Assembly (NCBI GenBank): GCA_037179515.1
Contig: JAXCGZ010007687.1
Location: 1 to 64,000 of the forward strand
Direction: 5' to 3'
DNA length: 64,000 bases
Origin: Halocaridina rubra
Taxonomy: Eukaryota > Arthropoda > Malacostraca > Decapoda > Atyidae
The notes beneath the pieces are model-generated. The model did not search any database, was not told where the DNA came from, and saw only the letters and a program-made list of their open reading frames with translations. Both the position numbers and the translations under genes were made by a program. Shown one piece after another: positions 54,259-64,000 of this stretch (within the stretch, counting starts at the first letter, position 1; every line of letters starts with the position of its first letter).

Positions 54259-54771
54259 TCAATAATTATGAAACATAGTTAAACAATCTGTAAAAGAATT
54301 ATTATTTAAGGTAGAAATATACCCTTCCTGTTTACTCTCATGTAGGGTATCAATTTGTACCCACTTATAAACCAGCTTTTTCTTTAAAAATCTACCTGCC
54401 AGATTTAAATCATTATCATCTATGCAAAATGTTTGTCCTTTAACAAATTTACCATTGAAAGAAACATCACATTTAATTTTTCCATAAAGTTTCATTTCTG
54501 ATTTATCATAATTTGCTAACCGCTTTCTGGTTGGCAAGGAAGACAACTGTAATTTTACCATATCATACTTAGAAATAGTGGATGCCATTCTACCAGTATC
54601 TACCTCAATTTTAATAGGAACACCATTTAATACCATGGATTCATGATATGGCTTTGCATAATCCTCCACTGACTCTACAGAACTTTCATTTTCTTCAAAA
54701 AGTTTAAGTAAATCATAGGTCTTTTGAAATACTTCATTCCCTTTAATTGGATGCACTTGCTTACTTTTCAT
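54259..54771 (-). pseudogene. Gypsy-3 aspartic protease
   Basis: A 170-codon frame containing YHESMVLNGVPIKIEVDTGRMAST; DTG is the retropepsin active site, followed by Arg where Ala or Ser is usual. The rest (KLQLSSLPTRKRLANYDKSE, GKIKCDVSFNGKFVKGQ) fits K02A2.6-type Gypsy proteins. It starts four bases from the end of the gag frame, in another frame. Confidence 0.75.
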
Positions 54772-55500
54772 TTTCTTTTTAAAATATACACTACTAACAT
54801 GACCTGGTTTTTACAAGAATAACATGTAGCATCCTTAAACTTACATTTATCTGAATGATGATTACCACGTCCACAATGATGGCACTTACCAAAAGTTTTA
54901 ATATTTTGGTTCCTCTGTTTTGCTTTAGCACCAAAACTGTTATTTTCTGATTTTATTTTATTTACTTCAGAAGTATTTGCTGAAGGCCTATTCTCAGTCA
55001 CATGAGCAGTTTTTAAATTTATAACCTTTGTCAATAAATCTATTTAGTTTGTTGCTTTAAAATCAAAGGAATCTGCAAGTAATATTTTGAAATATAATTC
55101 CTGATCAATATCTACAAGTAATTGTTCTTTCAAACGTCTAGCAAAATCATCATTAAAGTCACAATGCTGGGCTATCTGCTTTAATTCAGCATAATGCTCT
55201 TTAACTGTCTCACTCCCTTTTTTTTCCTCTGCAGGAAATCACTTAAAGCCCTATGATAACTAGGCTTAGTTATGAAATGAGACTTTAAAACAGATAATAG
55301 TTCTGTAAATGGAACAGTAGAATGCTGCTTTGGAGCTGTTAACTTACAGATTGTAGAGAAAGTATTCACTCCTACCGATTTATAGCAGCAGTGATCTTTT
55401 GGCATCCTCTTCATCAATTTCATTAACCCTACAGTTGATGGTGATCAGATCCAGCCAACAATCGAGATCCAGCTTCTAAGAATTAAATTCTGGTATCGAT
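54768..55500 (-). pseudogene. Gypsy-3 gag with zinc knuckle
   Basis: 55423-55181 is gag core (SHFITKPSYHRALSDFLQRKK), and 55034-54768 carries CHHCGRGNHHSDKC, a complete CCHC knuckle, then CYSCKN with the second knuckle lost. Frameshifts near 55180 and 55040 separate the pieces. The segment 55500-55755 is leader; it contains no frame of note. Confidence 0.75.
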
Positions 55501-55755
55501 GGCTTCTTTGACATCATCATCCTTCTTCTGCAGGAATTCTGTGTCGTCAAGGTAGCCTGCAAAATATGCCAGTCATATACTGAACTAAATTATTGCTGTC
55601 GGGTAGTTGCCGAACCCGCAAAATACTGTAGGCTAACTCGGAGGTAGGTTAGGCTTCCCGTTCACGGCTCCCGTGACAATTGCCTAGGCTAGCCTATTGA
55701 GTCGACTCTTCCTTGGAAAATCCTTCATTGTTCCAATTAATATATCCTCATAACC

Positions 55756-56003
55756 ATTGGAATATATTAGCCTTGATATTATAGTAGGGCATTATATAAT
55801 ATGTGTAATCCTCAAATATATGCTTATTAGTAAAAATAACATTGGTCGGAAGTAATGGTGACTTTCCATTCTAGCAGGGAGGCGTGAAGACGACAGAAGT
55901 AAACAAAACATCATCCCCCGCAATATTACAGAAATTATAAATAACGAAAGCAATACAAAATAAGGGAGGAGTGCTGATTCTAAATTATTTTAAATACATA
56001 TCA
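55756..56003 (-). repeat. 5' LTR of Gypsy-3 (248 bp)
   Basis: Minus strand start TGATATGTATTTAAAATAATT and end TAATATATTCCA. It aligns over its full length with 18158-18409. Outside it, 56004 begins Copia-C sequence. Confidence 0.8.
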
Positions 56004-57302
56004 ATGACTATGTCAAAGATATGGAAAAAAAAACATTTTCAGTAGACACGGGAGGGGGAGAAATTATTTTGGGCTCTGAGGAAATGTCAGAATACAGAGG
56101 ACATAGTGGTGCAATAGAGTGGATGGTTCAGTGCACGATACCTGATATGGCATACAAATTGATAGAATTAAGCCTGAAATCTAAAGTGGTCCCAGTCGAC
56201 GATTTGAGAAGAGCAAGACAAATAATTAATAGAATACAAGACTTTGAATCTTTTGTATTTTTCCCTGCCTTGGGTGAGGTAAAAAATTTGCCTCCCATGC
56301 AAATCTTCCTGATGGGGTAAGTAGTGCAATGGGTTGACTGGTTTTTGTGGTGAAGTGGTGAAGAAAGTCCCGGGATCGAGAGGACAACACCAACAGAGAG
56401 GTAATGTAGCGCTTTAACAAGAATTGTTTTCAGTTTGTATATCACTGTTTGGTCATTACCCAGTGGCTGGATGGCTTAGAGTTGCTTGTAGTTACATAAA
56501 ACGAAGAGCTGGGGGTACATCTTGGGATGACTATGTTAGAGATAAAGCAGTCAAGATGATTAGAGAAGTAATTGAACTGGTAAATATGGAAAATCCAGTG
56601 AAGGGATGTTGATATTTGCCAAAAGGAAAGAGTGGCACTCTTTGGTGTGATGCCAGCAGCATTGCTGTTGGGGTGGTCCTTGACGTGAATGGACAGGAAT
56701 TGAGGATGCTGCATGTTTGCAAAAAAAGGATGACTTCAATTGTATTAGTGTGGCAGAGTTGGAGTCTGTACTGAAGGGTATTAATCTTGCCATAGAGAGG
56801 GGATTACAGGGTTTAGAACTGAAAACTGATTCTTCTACAGTGTGTGGTTGGTTTAGAACAATTACAACAAAGTATAAAAGAGAGCATACAAAAGATGCTG
56901 CAGAGATAATTGTTAAGCTCTTAGGTATTCTGCGAGAATTGATTGAAGAGTATTCTTTAATCTTTAGCGTATCATTTGTCCCAACAGTGATGAACAAAGC
57001 TGATGCATTGACCTGAGTAAATAAGGAATGGTTAATGACATGTTGTGATGATTTTAAGAGTGTTGCTATTTGCTGTAGCAGCATGAGCATAGACCTTGAA
57101 GAGATGCATCACATGGGAGTGGATCGAGCACTGTATTTGGCTAGGATAGTGGGTCCAACTGTGGACAGAGACTCTGAAGTAAGTTGTCAGGAGTTGTGAG
57201 AGGTACCAATCTGTTGATCCAGTTCCTGTTATGCATTGCCCAGGTGAAGTAAGCATCTCTAGTAATTGGAGTCGTTTAGTAATAGACGTAGCACATTATA
57301 GT
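56004..57302 (+). pseudogene. Copia-C / family-R composite, copy 2 (first part)
   Basis: The Copia part is longer than in copy 1: EEMSEYRGHSGAIEWMVQC, then TIPDMAYKLIELS and FPALGEVKNLPPMQIFLMG to 56316. The same junction and 115-bp non-coding segment follow. Then family R: FGHYPVAGWLRVACSYIKRRA, LWCDASSIAVGVVLDVNGQ (RNase H Asp), [32 protein letters not shown], and VPTVMNKADALT with TGA at 57014. The integrase zinc region is MGVDRALYLARIVGPTVDRD near 57115. It is interrupted at 57303 by L-B copy 4. Confidence 0.75.
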
Positions 57303-58660
57303 ATCAAATAATATAGATATGAAAAAAATATCTCTGCTTGTACTATTGGACTTATCAAAAACCTTCGTCAGTGTAAACCATGAAATTCTTTTAAGTAAAT
57401 GTACTAGCTTAAATATCTAATCGTAAACAGTCTATATGTCTTAACAACATTATCTCTGTGCCTAAAAATGTAACTTTTGGTGTTCCACGGGGATCAGTAC
57501 TTGGTCCTATCCTCTTCTCCATTTACGTAAATGATCTATCTTCTTTCGCTACTCCTTAGTGGTGATATTAATAATCTCCCAGTGCTAACTTTAAGAGCAG
57601 AAAACACTCTGTCAAAAATTAAAACCTATTTTCAAGAAATTGGGCTGTTAATTATCGAAAGTAAAACACAGTGCATATTTATTGGTTCAAGGTTCCACGT
57701 AGCACAAATTCCAGAAAACACAACAATTAATTTTTGCGACAATATTATCACACCTAGCAAAACAGTCAAAAACCTAGGAATTCACTTTGATAACCACATG
57801 TTGTTTGATTCCCACATAGATAAAGTATGCAAAAAGGTTACAGGAATATTAATGAACTTATCACGTATAAAAGACAATTTTGAGACTACCACTCAAATAA
57901 TTGTTGTTGAATCTCTAGCCCTAAATCACATTAATTACTGCACAACTGTTTGAGGAGCTATCACTAAGACTCAGATAAACAGCATACAGAAGCTTATTAA
58001 TTTTGCAGCTCGAGTTGCCCTGGGAGGAATAAGAAAATATGACCACATCGCACCAGCTCTCAATAAACTTGGGTGGCTGTGGGCAGAGCACAAGGTTGCT
58101 TATGCTATTTATGTTTTTGCATTCAAAATTTTGGACCATCATTATCCTAGCTGGCTATTTGATTTAAAAACAGTCAGGGATATAAGGGAAACCAACACAA
58201 GACAGAGCAGTGAGCTCTTTTTTCACAGAGCAATCACAGAAGCAGGTTCAAAGATGATCACTATCAAAGGGCCAACACTCTGGAATAATATTCTAGAGCA
58301 TCTTAAAAATGCATCCTCCTTCAAAGCTTTCAAAGGCAAACTATATAGTTTTCTTTTGGACAAATAGTTGCTGCTCATTAAGAACTAATTATTTTCATTG
58401 TAAGGAATATAAATATGGAAATGATGCCGATAATAAAGATCCTGTATCTAGTGTCATACTTACTACTTTATTATTAACAATATTGTTAACGTTTTTATTA
58501 CAGCATTATTATTTTCTATGAAAGCTACATTTAATTTAACTATATGTATTACCCTCTTATTTATTATTTTAATTACATGTCTACTTATAAGTTACTATTA
58601 ATGTTGAATAACCATTGTACAAAATGGAAATAAATGTTTGTTTGTTTTGTTTGTTTGTTT
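57303..58660 (+). mobile_element. LINE L-B copy 4 inside family R
   Basis: Starts near NNIDMKKISLLVLLDLSKTF and has two deletions relative to copy 2: around 57416, and one that removes the catalytic YADD region near 57545. It is open at 57531-57953 (LGIHFDNHMLFDSHIDK) and 58131-58367 (HHYPSWLFDLKTVRDIRE, LWNNILEHLKNASSF). It ends GGAAATAAATG and (GTTT)n at 58635-58660. Family R integrase resumes immediately after. Confidence 0.87.
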
Positions 58661-59323
58661 GTGGACCAAGTCGTTTTGCCGTATGGAAAGTGTTAAGGAA
58701 GGAAGAAGCAGGAGAAATTGCAAGATTGTTGGAGGATATTTTCTTGGAAAGTGGAACATTTCAAGAAGTGTTGATGGACAATAGTACTGTCGTTTGTTCA
58801 GGAACCTTGAGACGGCTATTTGATAAGTGTGGTGTGGCCAGAGTGCATAGAACTGCTTATAGGACAAATGGGAATGGTATTGTAGATCGACATCACAGGA
58901 CAATCAAAACATTGGCTGAACGGGGTAACATTACACCTAGAGAAGCTGTATTCTGGTATAATATTACACGTCGATCTGATCAGGAAGATAATTCAATTCC
59001 TCAGCGCCTGGTGTGTCAATATGAGTGTACCACCCCTTGAATACAGTATGCCTTGATAGAGCAGAAGCTGCTAGTGTTGTCTGGGTGGGTGATGAAGTTT
59101 GGGTTAAAGTACTCAACACCCGTTGCACTACGGAGTGAAAAGGTGGCATGTTACAGATGTAAATTCTGAAAATAATGTGTATGTTGATGGGATGCCTTGG
59201 CATATTTTGGATGTTCGTCTTGTGATTGTCTTCAGTTCTTCTGAAGAAGCAGATGAGGATGGTCAACCAGATGAGGATAAACTGCAAGATGAGGCAGTTG
59301 TTAGTGATTGTGGATGGAAATAG
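58661..59323 (+). pseudogene. Family-R integrase core and C-terminus
   Basis: Resumes CGPSRFAVWKVLRKEEAGE, then EVLMDNSTVVCSGTLRRLF with the second catalytic Asp, then YRTNGNGIVDRHHRTIKTL. The position after GNGIV normally carries the catalytic Glu and here is Asp. AVFWYNITRR follows. A stop at 59038 and a frameshift lead to the C-terminal piece 59123-59323, with VYVDGMPWHILDVRLV and an acidic tail. The first Asp of the core seems to have been lost at the L-B insertion site. Confidence 0.72.
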
Positions 59324-59871
59324 CCAATATAAAATAAAAAACGAAACACACATAAAGTTTGTCTTCACCTCTTAGATCCGCAGGCGACTCATCGATACTG
59401 GAAGGCCTAGGCTAGACAACCTCAGACATCAATAAAGCAGCCCAAAACTTTCTGGTAGGCTAATAATACCCACCTTCTCCCCTAACATAGGAAACACAAT
59501 GCCACAATCACCTCCTAATTATAAACAAGCAAATAAACTCATGTACTTATATTCTAAAATAAAAAAAAGAAACAAAATCAAGCCTGCTATGTATTTAAGC
59601 AGTTATGTATTTTGTCAAAGATATTCTCAATTTAAAATTACCACTTTCTACTAGCAAATGAATAACATTCTTAAGTAAAATGAGTATGACTTGAAAGAAA
59701 CCTAAATAGGATGTAATTCCTTTATATTTGACTCTGTATAAAGTACTTATAGTTTTGATCCCTCTAAGTAGATTCTCATTTGTTCTTGTAACACCATTAG
59801 TCATGAGCTTTTATGTAACATATTATTAATCTCCCTTCTACGCAATAAACCCTATTAAGGGAGGAGTGTTT
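59324..59871. other. Unassigned AT-rich region after family R
   Basis: No coding sequence recognised. A purine tract TATTAAGGGAGGAG at 59858-59871 lies directly before the LTR start at 59872, so part of this may be the 3' non-coding region of an LTR element. Confidence 0.4.
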
Positions 59872-60143
59872 TATATACCTCGTATTAATCCCAAGTCATC
59901 TGTGATGCAAATGGAATATGTGTTATGATAACAACATTCATATATAAAGTGGCCTACACTCGGCAACATAAAAGATATCTACAAGATTATTATCATTCTT
60001 GCAGGTAAGGAATTACATTATTGGCAAAGAAAATGGGATATGTATTATAATAGCAACATTCATATATAAAGGGGCCTACACTTGGCAACATAAAAGATAT
60101 CTAGAATATTATTATCATTCTTGCAGGTAAGGAATTACATTAT
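59872..60143 (+). repeat. LTR preceding Gypsy-5, with a 122-bp tandem duplication
   Basis: Starts TGTTTTATATACC after a purine tract. The segment at 59912-60033 is repeated at 60034-60155 with about 90 percent identity: GG(A/G)ATATGT(G/A)TTAT, CAACATTCATATATAAAG, CTTGCAGGTAAGGAATTACATTATTGG. The second unit passes into GGATGACGAGATGAATG, which looks like the leader. I place the LTR end at TTACATTA near 60143. The purine tract in front suggests it could equally be a 3' LTR of an upstream element. Confidence 0.6.
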
Positions 60144-60516
60144 TGGATGACGAGATGAATGATCTCAGAAGAAAGAGTTGTGAGGGGAACGATAACAGCA
60201 ACCGATAACCAGTTCCTGCCAGATATCTTCCGCTCAAGAGGACATCGCATCTCAGGCAACAAGAAAGATTCTTACGTCGGCCAGCGAAAAACCTTCAGTG
60301 GCAAACGGAAAGAAAACATTTGTCGATATAATTCTTTTATAAATGTGTATAAGCTAAGTAATTTTTAGTTACGTGCATGTATATTATGAAGTGAAGGTTA
60401 TACAGTATGTGAGTAAAGTTATGTGCCTGGATTAAGATAAAGATAATTATATAATAAGATAAAGATAGTTAAAGGAAAGCAATTAGGCCTTGCCTATAGT
60501 AAATAAAGGCACAAGA

Positions 60517-61440
60517 ATGACTTCTCAAATACCAGCACCACCTCATTTTTCTATTGAATGCGAACCTAGAATGGTGGCACATAGGTGGAGGAAATATAGT
60601 GATTCATTCAAGATCTATTTGGTTTGACTGGCCACTAAAACTGACAAGCAGAAGGTCAGCATCCTACTGCACACAGCAGGCCCAGAGGTTCAGGATATAT
60701 TTAAAACATTAACCCCTGAGGATAATACATATAATAAAGCCGTAGAAGCTTTAGGGAACTATTTTAACCCAACTGAAAATATCAGGTACAAACGTAGCCT
60801 ATTCATGGCACTTGAGCCTCGAGAAAATGAGAGCATGGATATGTTTGTCACAAGATTGAAGAAGCAAAGTCCATTTTGCAAATATTATACCCATAACTCT
60901 CAGGTAGACTTAATAGTCGATTTAGTCATTTGTAAATGCAAATCCAGTGAGCTTAGAGAAAAGCTATTAAAAGCTATAGACTTGAATCTCCAAAAGTTGT
61001 TGGAAATTGCAAGAGCTTATGAACAGTCTCGAGCTCAGAATAAAAGGACTGAGGAAAATTATGAAAAACCTCAGTCTGGAAGTGTAAATAAAGTAATGCA
61101 GTACAAACAACCAAATAAATCAGGCTCAAGTAACCATAAATCACAAAAAAACAGGAAGCTTTGAAAAAAGGTATACGAGCAATACTTTCAATTACTGTCA
61201 AGGGAATAGAGCACAGACACCTAATAGTAACACAAATATAAAGAATGTTAAAGGTGTGGTAATAATAATCATCATCCGAATGATAGATATAAGTGTCCTG
61301 GTTATAACAATGTGTGCCAGTTTTGTGGATATTATGGACATTTTTCTATGTAATGTCTTAAGAAACAAACAAAACAAGCTGAAAAGAAAAACATACATTG
61401 TACAAAAGAAAGAGAACAAGAAAATTTAAAGCAACAAAAC
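60517..61440 (+). pseudogene. Gypsy-5 gag
   Basis: The ATG at 60517 starts MTSQIPAPPHFSIECEPRMV, then HRWRKYSDSFKIYL. A TGA at 60625-60627 interrupts, then the capsid-like core is open to 61164: LLHTAGPEVQDIFKTL, ALGNYFNPTENIRYKR, MFVTRLKKQSPFCKYY. After frameshifts the knuckle region near 61250-61350 reads CGNNNHHPNDRYKC and CQFCGYYGHFSM with a stop in place of a codon before the final Cys. It would form the particle and package RNA. Confidence 0.83.
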
Positions 61441-61479
61441 TTCACTTTCCTAAATTCTACTTACACAAATAAGAGAATA

Positions 61480-61974
61480 ATGTGTGAATTACAAGCAAAT
61501 GGAAAAGATAAAGAAATGCAGTTAGATACGGCTGCAGATATAACTGTGATTTCAGAAGAAGTAGCCAAGAGTATACCTTATCTGAAAATAGAGGAGGATA
61601 CAAGTTCATTAATCACAGATTACAATAATCGAAATATTGAAACAATAGGAAAAGCTGAAGTTATGGTAAAATATGAGAAACAAATTGTGGAGTTACCAGT
61701 TGTAATAGTAAAAGGATATAGAAAGGGATTGTTAGGTTTAAACTGGATAAAAGGCCTTAAGCTAAACTTTCCAGAATTGCTAAAGAAAGCAAATCTAAAG
61801 ATAAATAGTATAAGTACACAAGATCTGTTGGAAGAGTATGAAATAATTTTTAAGCCAGGTTTAGGTATTATAAACAATGTGATTGCAAACTTCGAATTAA
61901 AAGATGATGCAATGCCAAAATTTCTACCACCTAGACAAATACCTTTTGCGCTGAAAACACAAGTCAAAAAATAA
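61480..61974 (+). pseudogene. Gypsy-5 protease and RT N-terminus
   Basis: Starts with CELQANGKDKEMQLDTAADIT; DTAAD is the protease active site, as in Gypsy-1. GLLGLNWIKGLKLNF closes the protease (the Trp that is a stop in Gypsy-1 at 1992). The RT start is FELKDDAMPKFLPPRQIPFAL, and a TAA at 61972 ends the frame. This is the best preserved protease in the window. Confidence 0.82.
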
Positions 61975-62714
61975 ATATTGAGACTAGAGGAAGAAGGAAA
62001 TTGGCAAAAGGTAAAATATAGCCAGTGGGCTACACCCTTAGTACCCATAGCAAAGCCTGATGGAAGAGTAAAACTATGTAGTGATTATAGAGTCACAGTG
62101 AACCCACAATTAAAAGTTGCTTAACATCCTTTACCTAACATTAGGATTATGTTTGCTACTATGGGAGGTTATAAGGTATTCTCAAAATTAGACTTGAAAA
62201 ATGCTTTTCAGCAGTTAACAATGAACACAAAGCCACAAGAAATATGTACCCTAAATACTCATTTAGGGTTATATCAACCGAAAAGACTACCCTATGGAGT
62301 AGCAAACAGTCCAGCCTTATGGTAAGAGACTATGGACAAGCTATTCACAGGATTAGATGGTGTTTTCTGCTTTGTAGATGATATAGTTGTTGGGGGAGAA
62401 GATGAACAACAGCATAATAAGAGATTAAAGAAAGTACAGATAAAATAAAGGAAAATGGTATGAAGATAAACAAGAATAAATGTCTATTCAATGTATCATC
62501 AGTAAATTATTTTGGATTTGTGATAGATGAAAATTGCATTCTCAAAACAAAATATAAGATAAAAGCAGTATGGGAAGCTAAAGTACCAGCAAATATTATA
62601 GAGTTGCAATCATTTCTTGGATTAGTAACATTCTATGCAATATTTATCAAAGATTTAGCATCAATAGCTCATCCCTTATGCCAGCTATTAAAGAATGAGG
62701 TAAAGCGGAAATAA
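61975..62714 (+). pseudogene. Gypsy-5 reverse transcriptase
   Basis: Continues WATPLVPIAKPDGRVKLCSDYR, a TAA near 62122, then FSKLDLKNAFQQL (first catalytic Asp) near 62180, LPYGVANSPALW near 62285, and FCFVDDIVVGG at about 62368-62400 with an intact FVDD. A frameshift near 62445 leads to 62460-62714: KINKNKCLFNVSSVNYFGF and LQSFLGLVTFYAIFIKDLAS. In contrast to Gypsy-1 the catalytic pair is present. Confidence 0.84.
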
Positions 62715-63186
62715 TCAGAGGAGTGTCAGAATGCTTTCGAAGAAAATAAAAAAGGTGGTTTGTTCTGATAAGTTTTTAGTACATTTTAAAGAAACTCTTC
62801 CTTGAAAATTAGTATGTGACTCTTCAAAGTTGGAATAGGTTGTGTCTTAGCACATTAAATGCCAGATGGCACAGAAAACTATTGCATTTGCTTCAAGATT
62901 GTTGAATAAAGCTGAGCAAAATTATTCTCAAATAGAGAAGGAAGGCTTATCGTTGATCTATGGAGTTAAGAAATTTCACATGTATTTATACTGAAAGAAT
63001 ATGTTTGCTTTGGTCACTGACCATAAACCGCTATTAGCTATCTTAGGTCCAAAAGCAGGACTACCAATGCTAATTGCAGCTAGACTCCAGAGATGGGCAA
63101 TAATATTAGCTGCTTATAATTACTCATTAGAGTATAGAAACACTAGTAATATGGGAAATGCAGATGCATTGCCACGATTACAGTAG
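62715..63186 (+). pseudogene. Gypsy-5 RNase H
   Basis: Frameshifted pieces: a degraded start near 62815 (DSSKLE region), then [18 protein letters not shown] near 62895, a TGA near 62992, and LVTDHKPLLAILGPKAGLP, LQRWAIILAAYNYSLEY, GNADALPRL to a TAG at 63184-63186. The Glu and later Asp positions are kept; the first Asp region is damaged. Confidence 0.8.
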
Positions 63187-63221
63187 AGAAAGTACCAGAA
63201 GGGCATGAAAAGTCCATACTA

Positions 63222-64000
63222 TTGATTGAAACTCAGAACTTACCCTTGAGAGCAAAGAACATTGGACAAAGCACAACAAAAGATAAGGTCCTATGTATAG
63301 TGAAGGAATATTTGATCACAGGAAATGATAAGTCCTTAAAAGGCGAAGAGTGTCATGCTTACAAAGCAGTTAAGGAAGAATTAAGTATAGAACAAGACTG
63401 TATCTTGAGAGGAGCTAGAGTAGTAATTCCTATGCCACTCAGAAGAAAGGTTTTGAAGGAAATACATGAAGGTCATCAAGGAATTGTAAAGTCGAAAGCT
63501 ATAACCAGAAGATTCATATGGTGGCCAAATGTAGAAGATATAACGGATTATATAAAGGATTGCCAGGATTGTGCATTACAGCAAAACAACCCTAAGTCAA
63601 TAAGTTTACACCCATGGGAATGTGCAAGATATCCATATGAGAGACTGCATATTGATTATGCAGGACCCTTTCTGGGAAATTCTTATTTAGTAGTAGTTGA
63701 TGCTTATAGCAAATGACCTGACATCATTCCAATGCAGACAACACCTTCTCTAAATAAAATTAAAAACCTCATGACATTATTTTTTACTCATAATATTCCA
63801 GAGAGAGTATATACAAATAATGGTTCTCAGTTCTGTTCAGAAGAGATTGAGAATTTCTTGAAGGCAAATGGCATTAGACATACATTATCTGCACCCTACC
63901 ACCCAGCAACAAGTGGTGAAGCAGAAAGAATGGCACAAACCTTTAAAAGTGCAATGAAAAAGTGTAATGCTAATGCCATGAACATTCATAATTCTCTTAA
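63222..64000 (+). pseudogene. Gypsy-5 integrase, partial at window end
   Basis: The zinc domain is seen as HEGHQGIVKSKAITRRFIWW and CQDCALQQN. The core starts HIDYAGPFLGNSYLVVVDAYSK; TGA at 63714-63716 replaces the usual Trp. The second catalytic site near 63818 reads YTNNGSQFCSEE, so the Asp of DNG is Asn. The Glu is present in SGEAERMAQTFKSAMKK near 63911. The frame continues past 64000. Confidence 0.84.

Larger units (their letters stand above)
60144..64000 (+). mobile_element. Gypsy-5: Ty3/Gypsy element running off the window end
   Basis: Leader 60144-60516, gag from 60517, protease, RT, RNase H and integrase to the window end. Motifs match Gypsy-1 (for example the DTAAD protease site and GPKAGLP). 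It has fewer breaks than the other Gypsy copies, although each domain has at least one stop. The leader holds a short frame at 60159-60368 with no recognised content. Confidence 0.86.

Overview
This window is eukaryotic and consists almost entirely of transposable elements. I found no host gene with an intact exon structure and nothing prokaryotic (no operons, ribosome-binding sites or CRISPR). GalEa-type Copia elements, L2/CR1-like LINEs, an I/Nimb-type LINE with RNase H, Gypsy elements resembling K02A2.6, and long AT, CT, CA, AAT and ATGT microsatellites together suggest a decapod crustacean. That is an inference from element content; no species marker is present.

Layout. 1-1247: a degraded hAT transposon carrying a palindromic MITE. 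1248-6648: Gypsy-1, with a 1680-bp Tigger/pogo element inside its pol. 6660-7200: a small LTR-retroelement pol fragment (family R). About 7200-18157: Copia-A, split by a whole second Copia (Copia-B, 8915-16850), which is itself split by two LINEs (L-A copy a and L-B copy 1), giving a three-level nest. 18158-18850: 3' end of Gypsy-4 (minus). 18855-23498: I-clade LINE (minus). 23499-27387: Gypsy-2, whose protease-to-RT part is replaced by a nine-copy satellite of about 180 bp. 27780-36613: an old L-A LINE split by a MULE transposon, a younger L-A copy and an L-B LINE. 36614-37745: probable degenerate LINE ORF1. 38241-51710: four L-A copies in the same (minus) orientation plus one L-B fragment; copy d (41244-45290) has both ORFs open. 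52138-53022: microsatellite and inverted/direct tRNA-type SINE repeats. 53022-59323: two copies of a Copia/family-R composite with a Gypsy-3 fragment and an L-B LINE between or within them. 59872-64000: LTR and body of Gypsy-5, which runs off the end.

Nothing here acts as a pathway. The biology is that of the elements. L-A copy d looks recently mobile (open ORF1 and ORF2; copies d and f nearly identical), and its ORF1 and ORF2 overlap in a way that suggests a -1 ribosomal frameshift: a canonical A AAU UUU heptamer lies in the ORF1 frame, and ORF2 has no early in-frame ATG. Most other elements are dead, with in-frame stops, frameshifts or lost catalytic residues, and the nesting gives a relative insertion chronology. 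Element names such as L-A, L-B, family R, Copia-A/B/C and Gypsy-1 to -5 are local labels made for this annotation.
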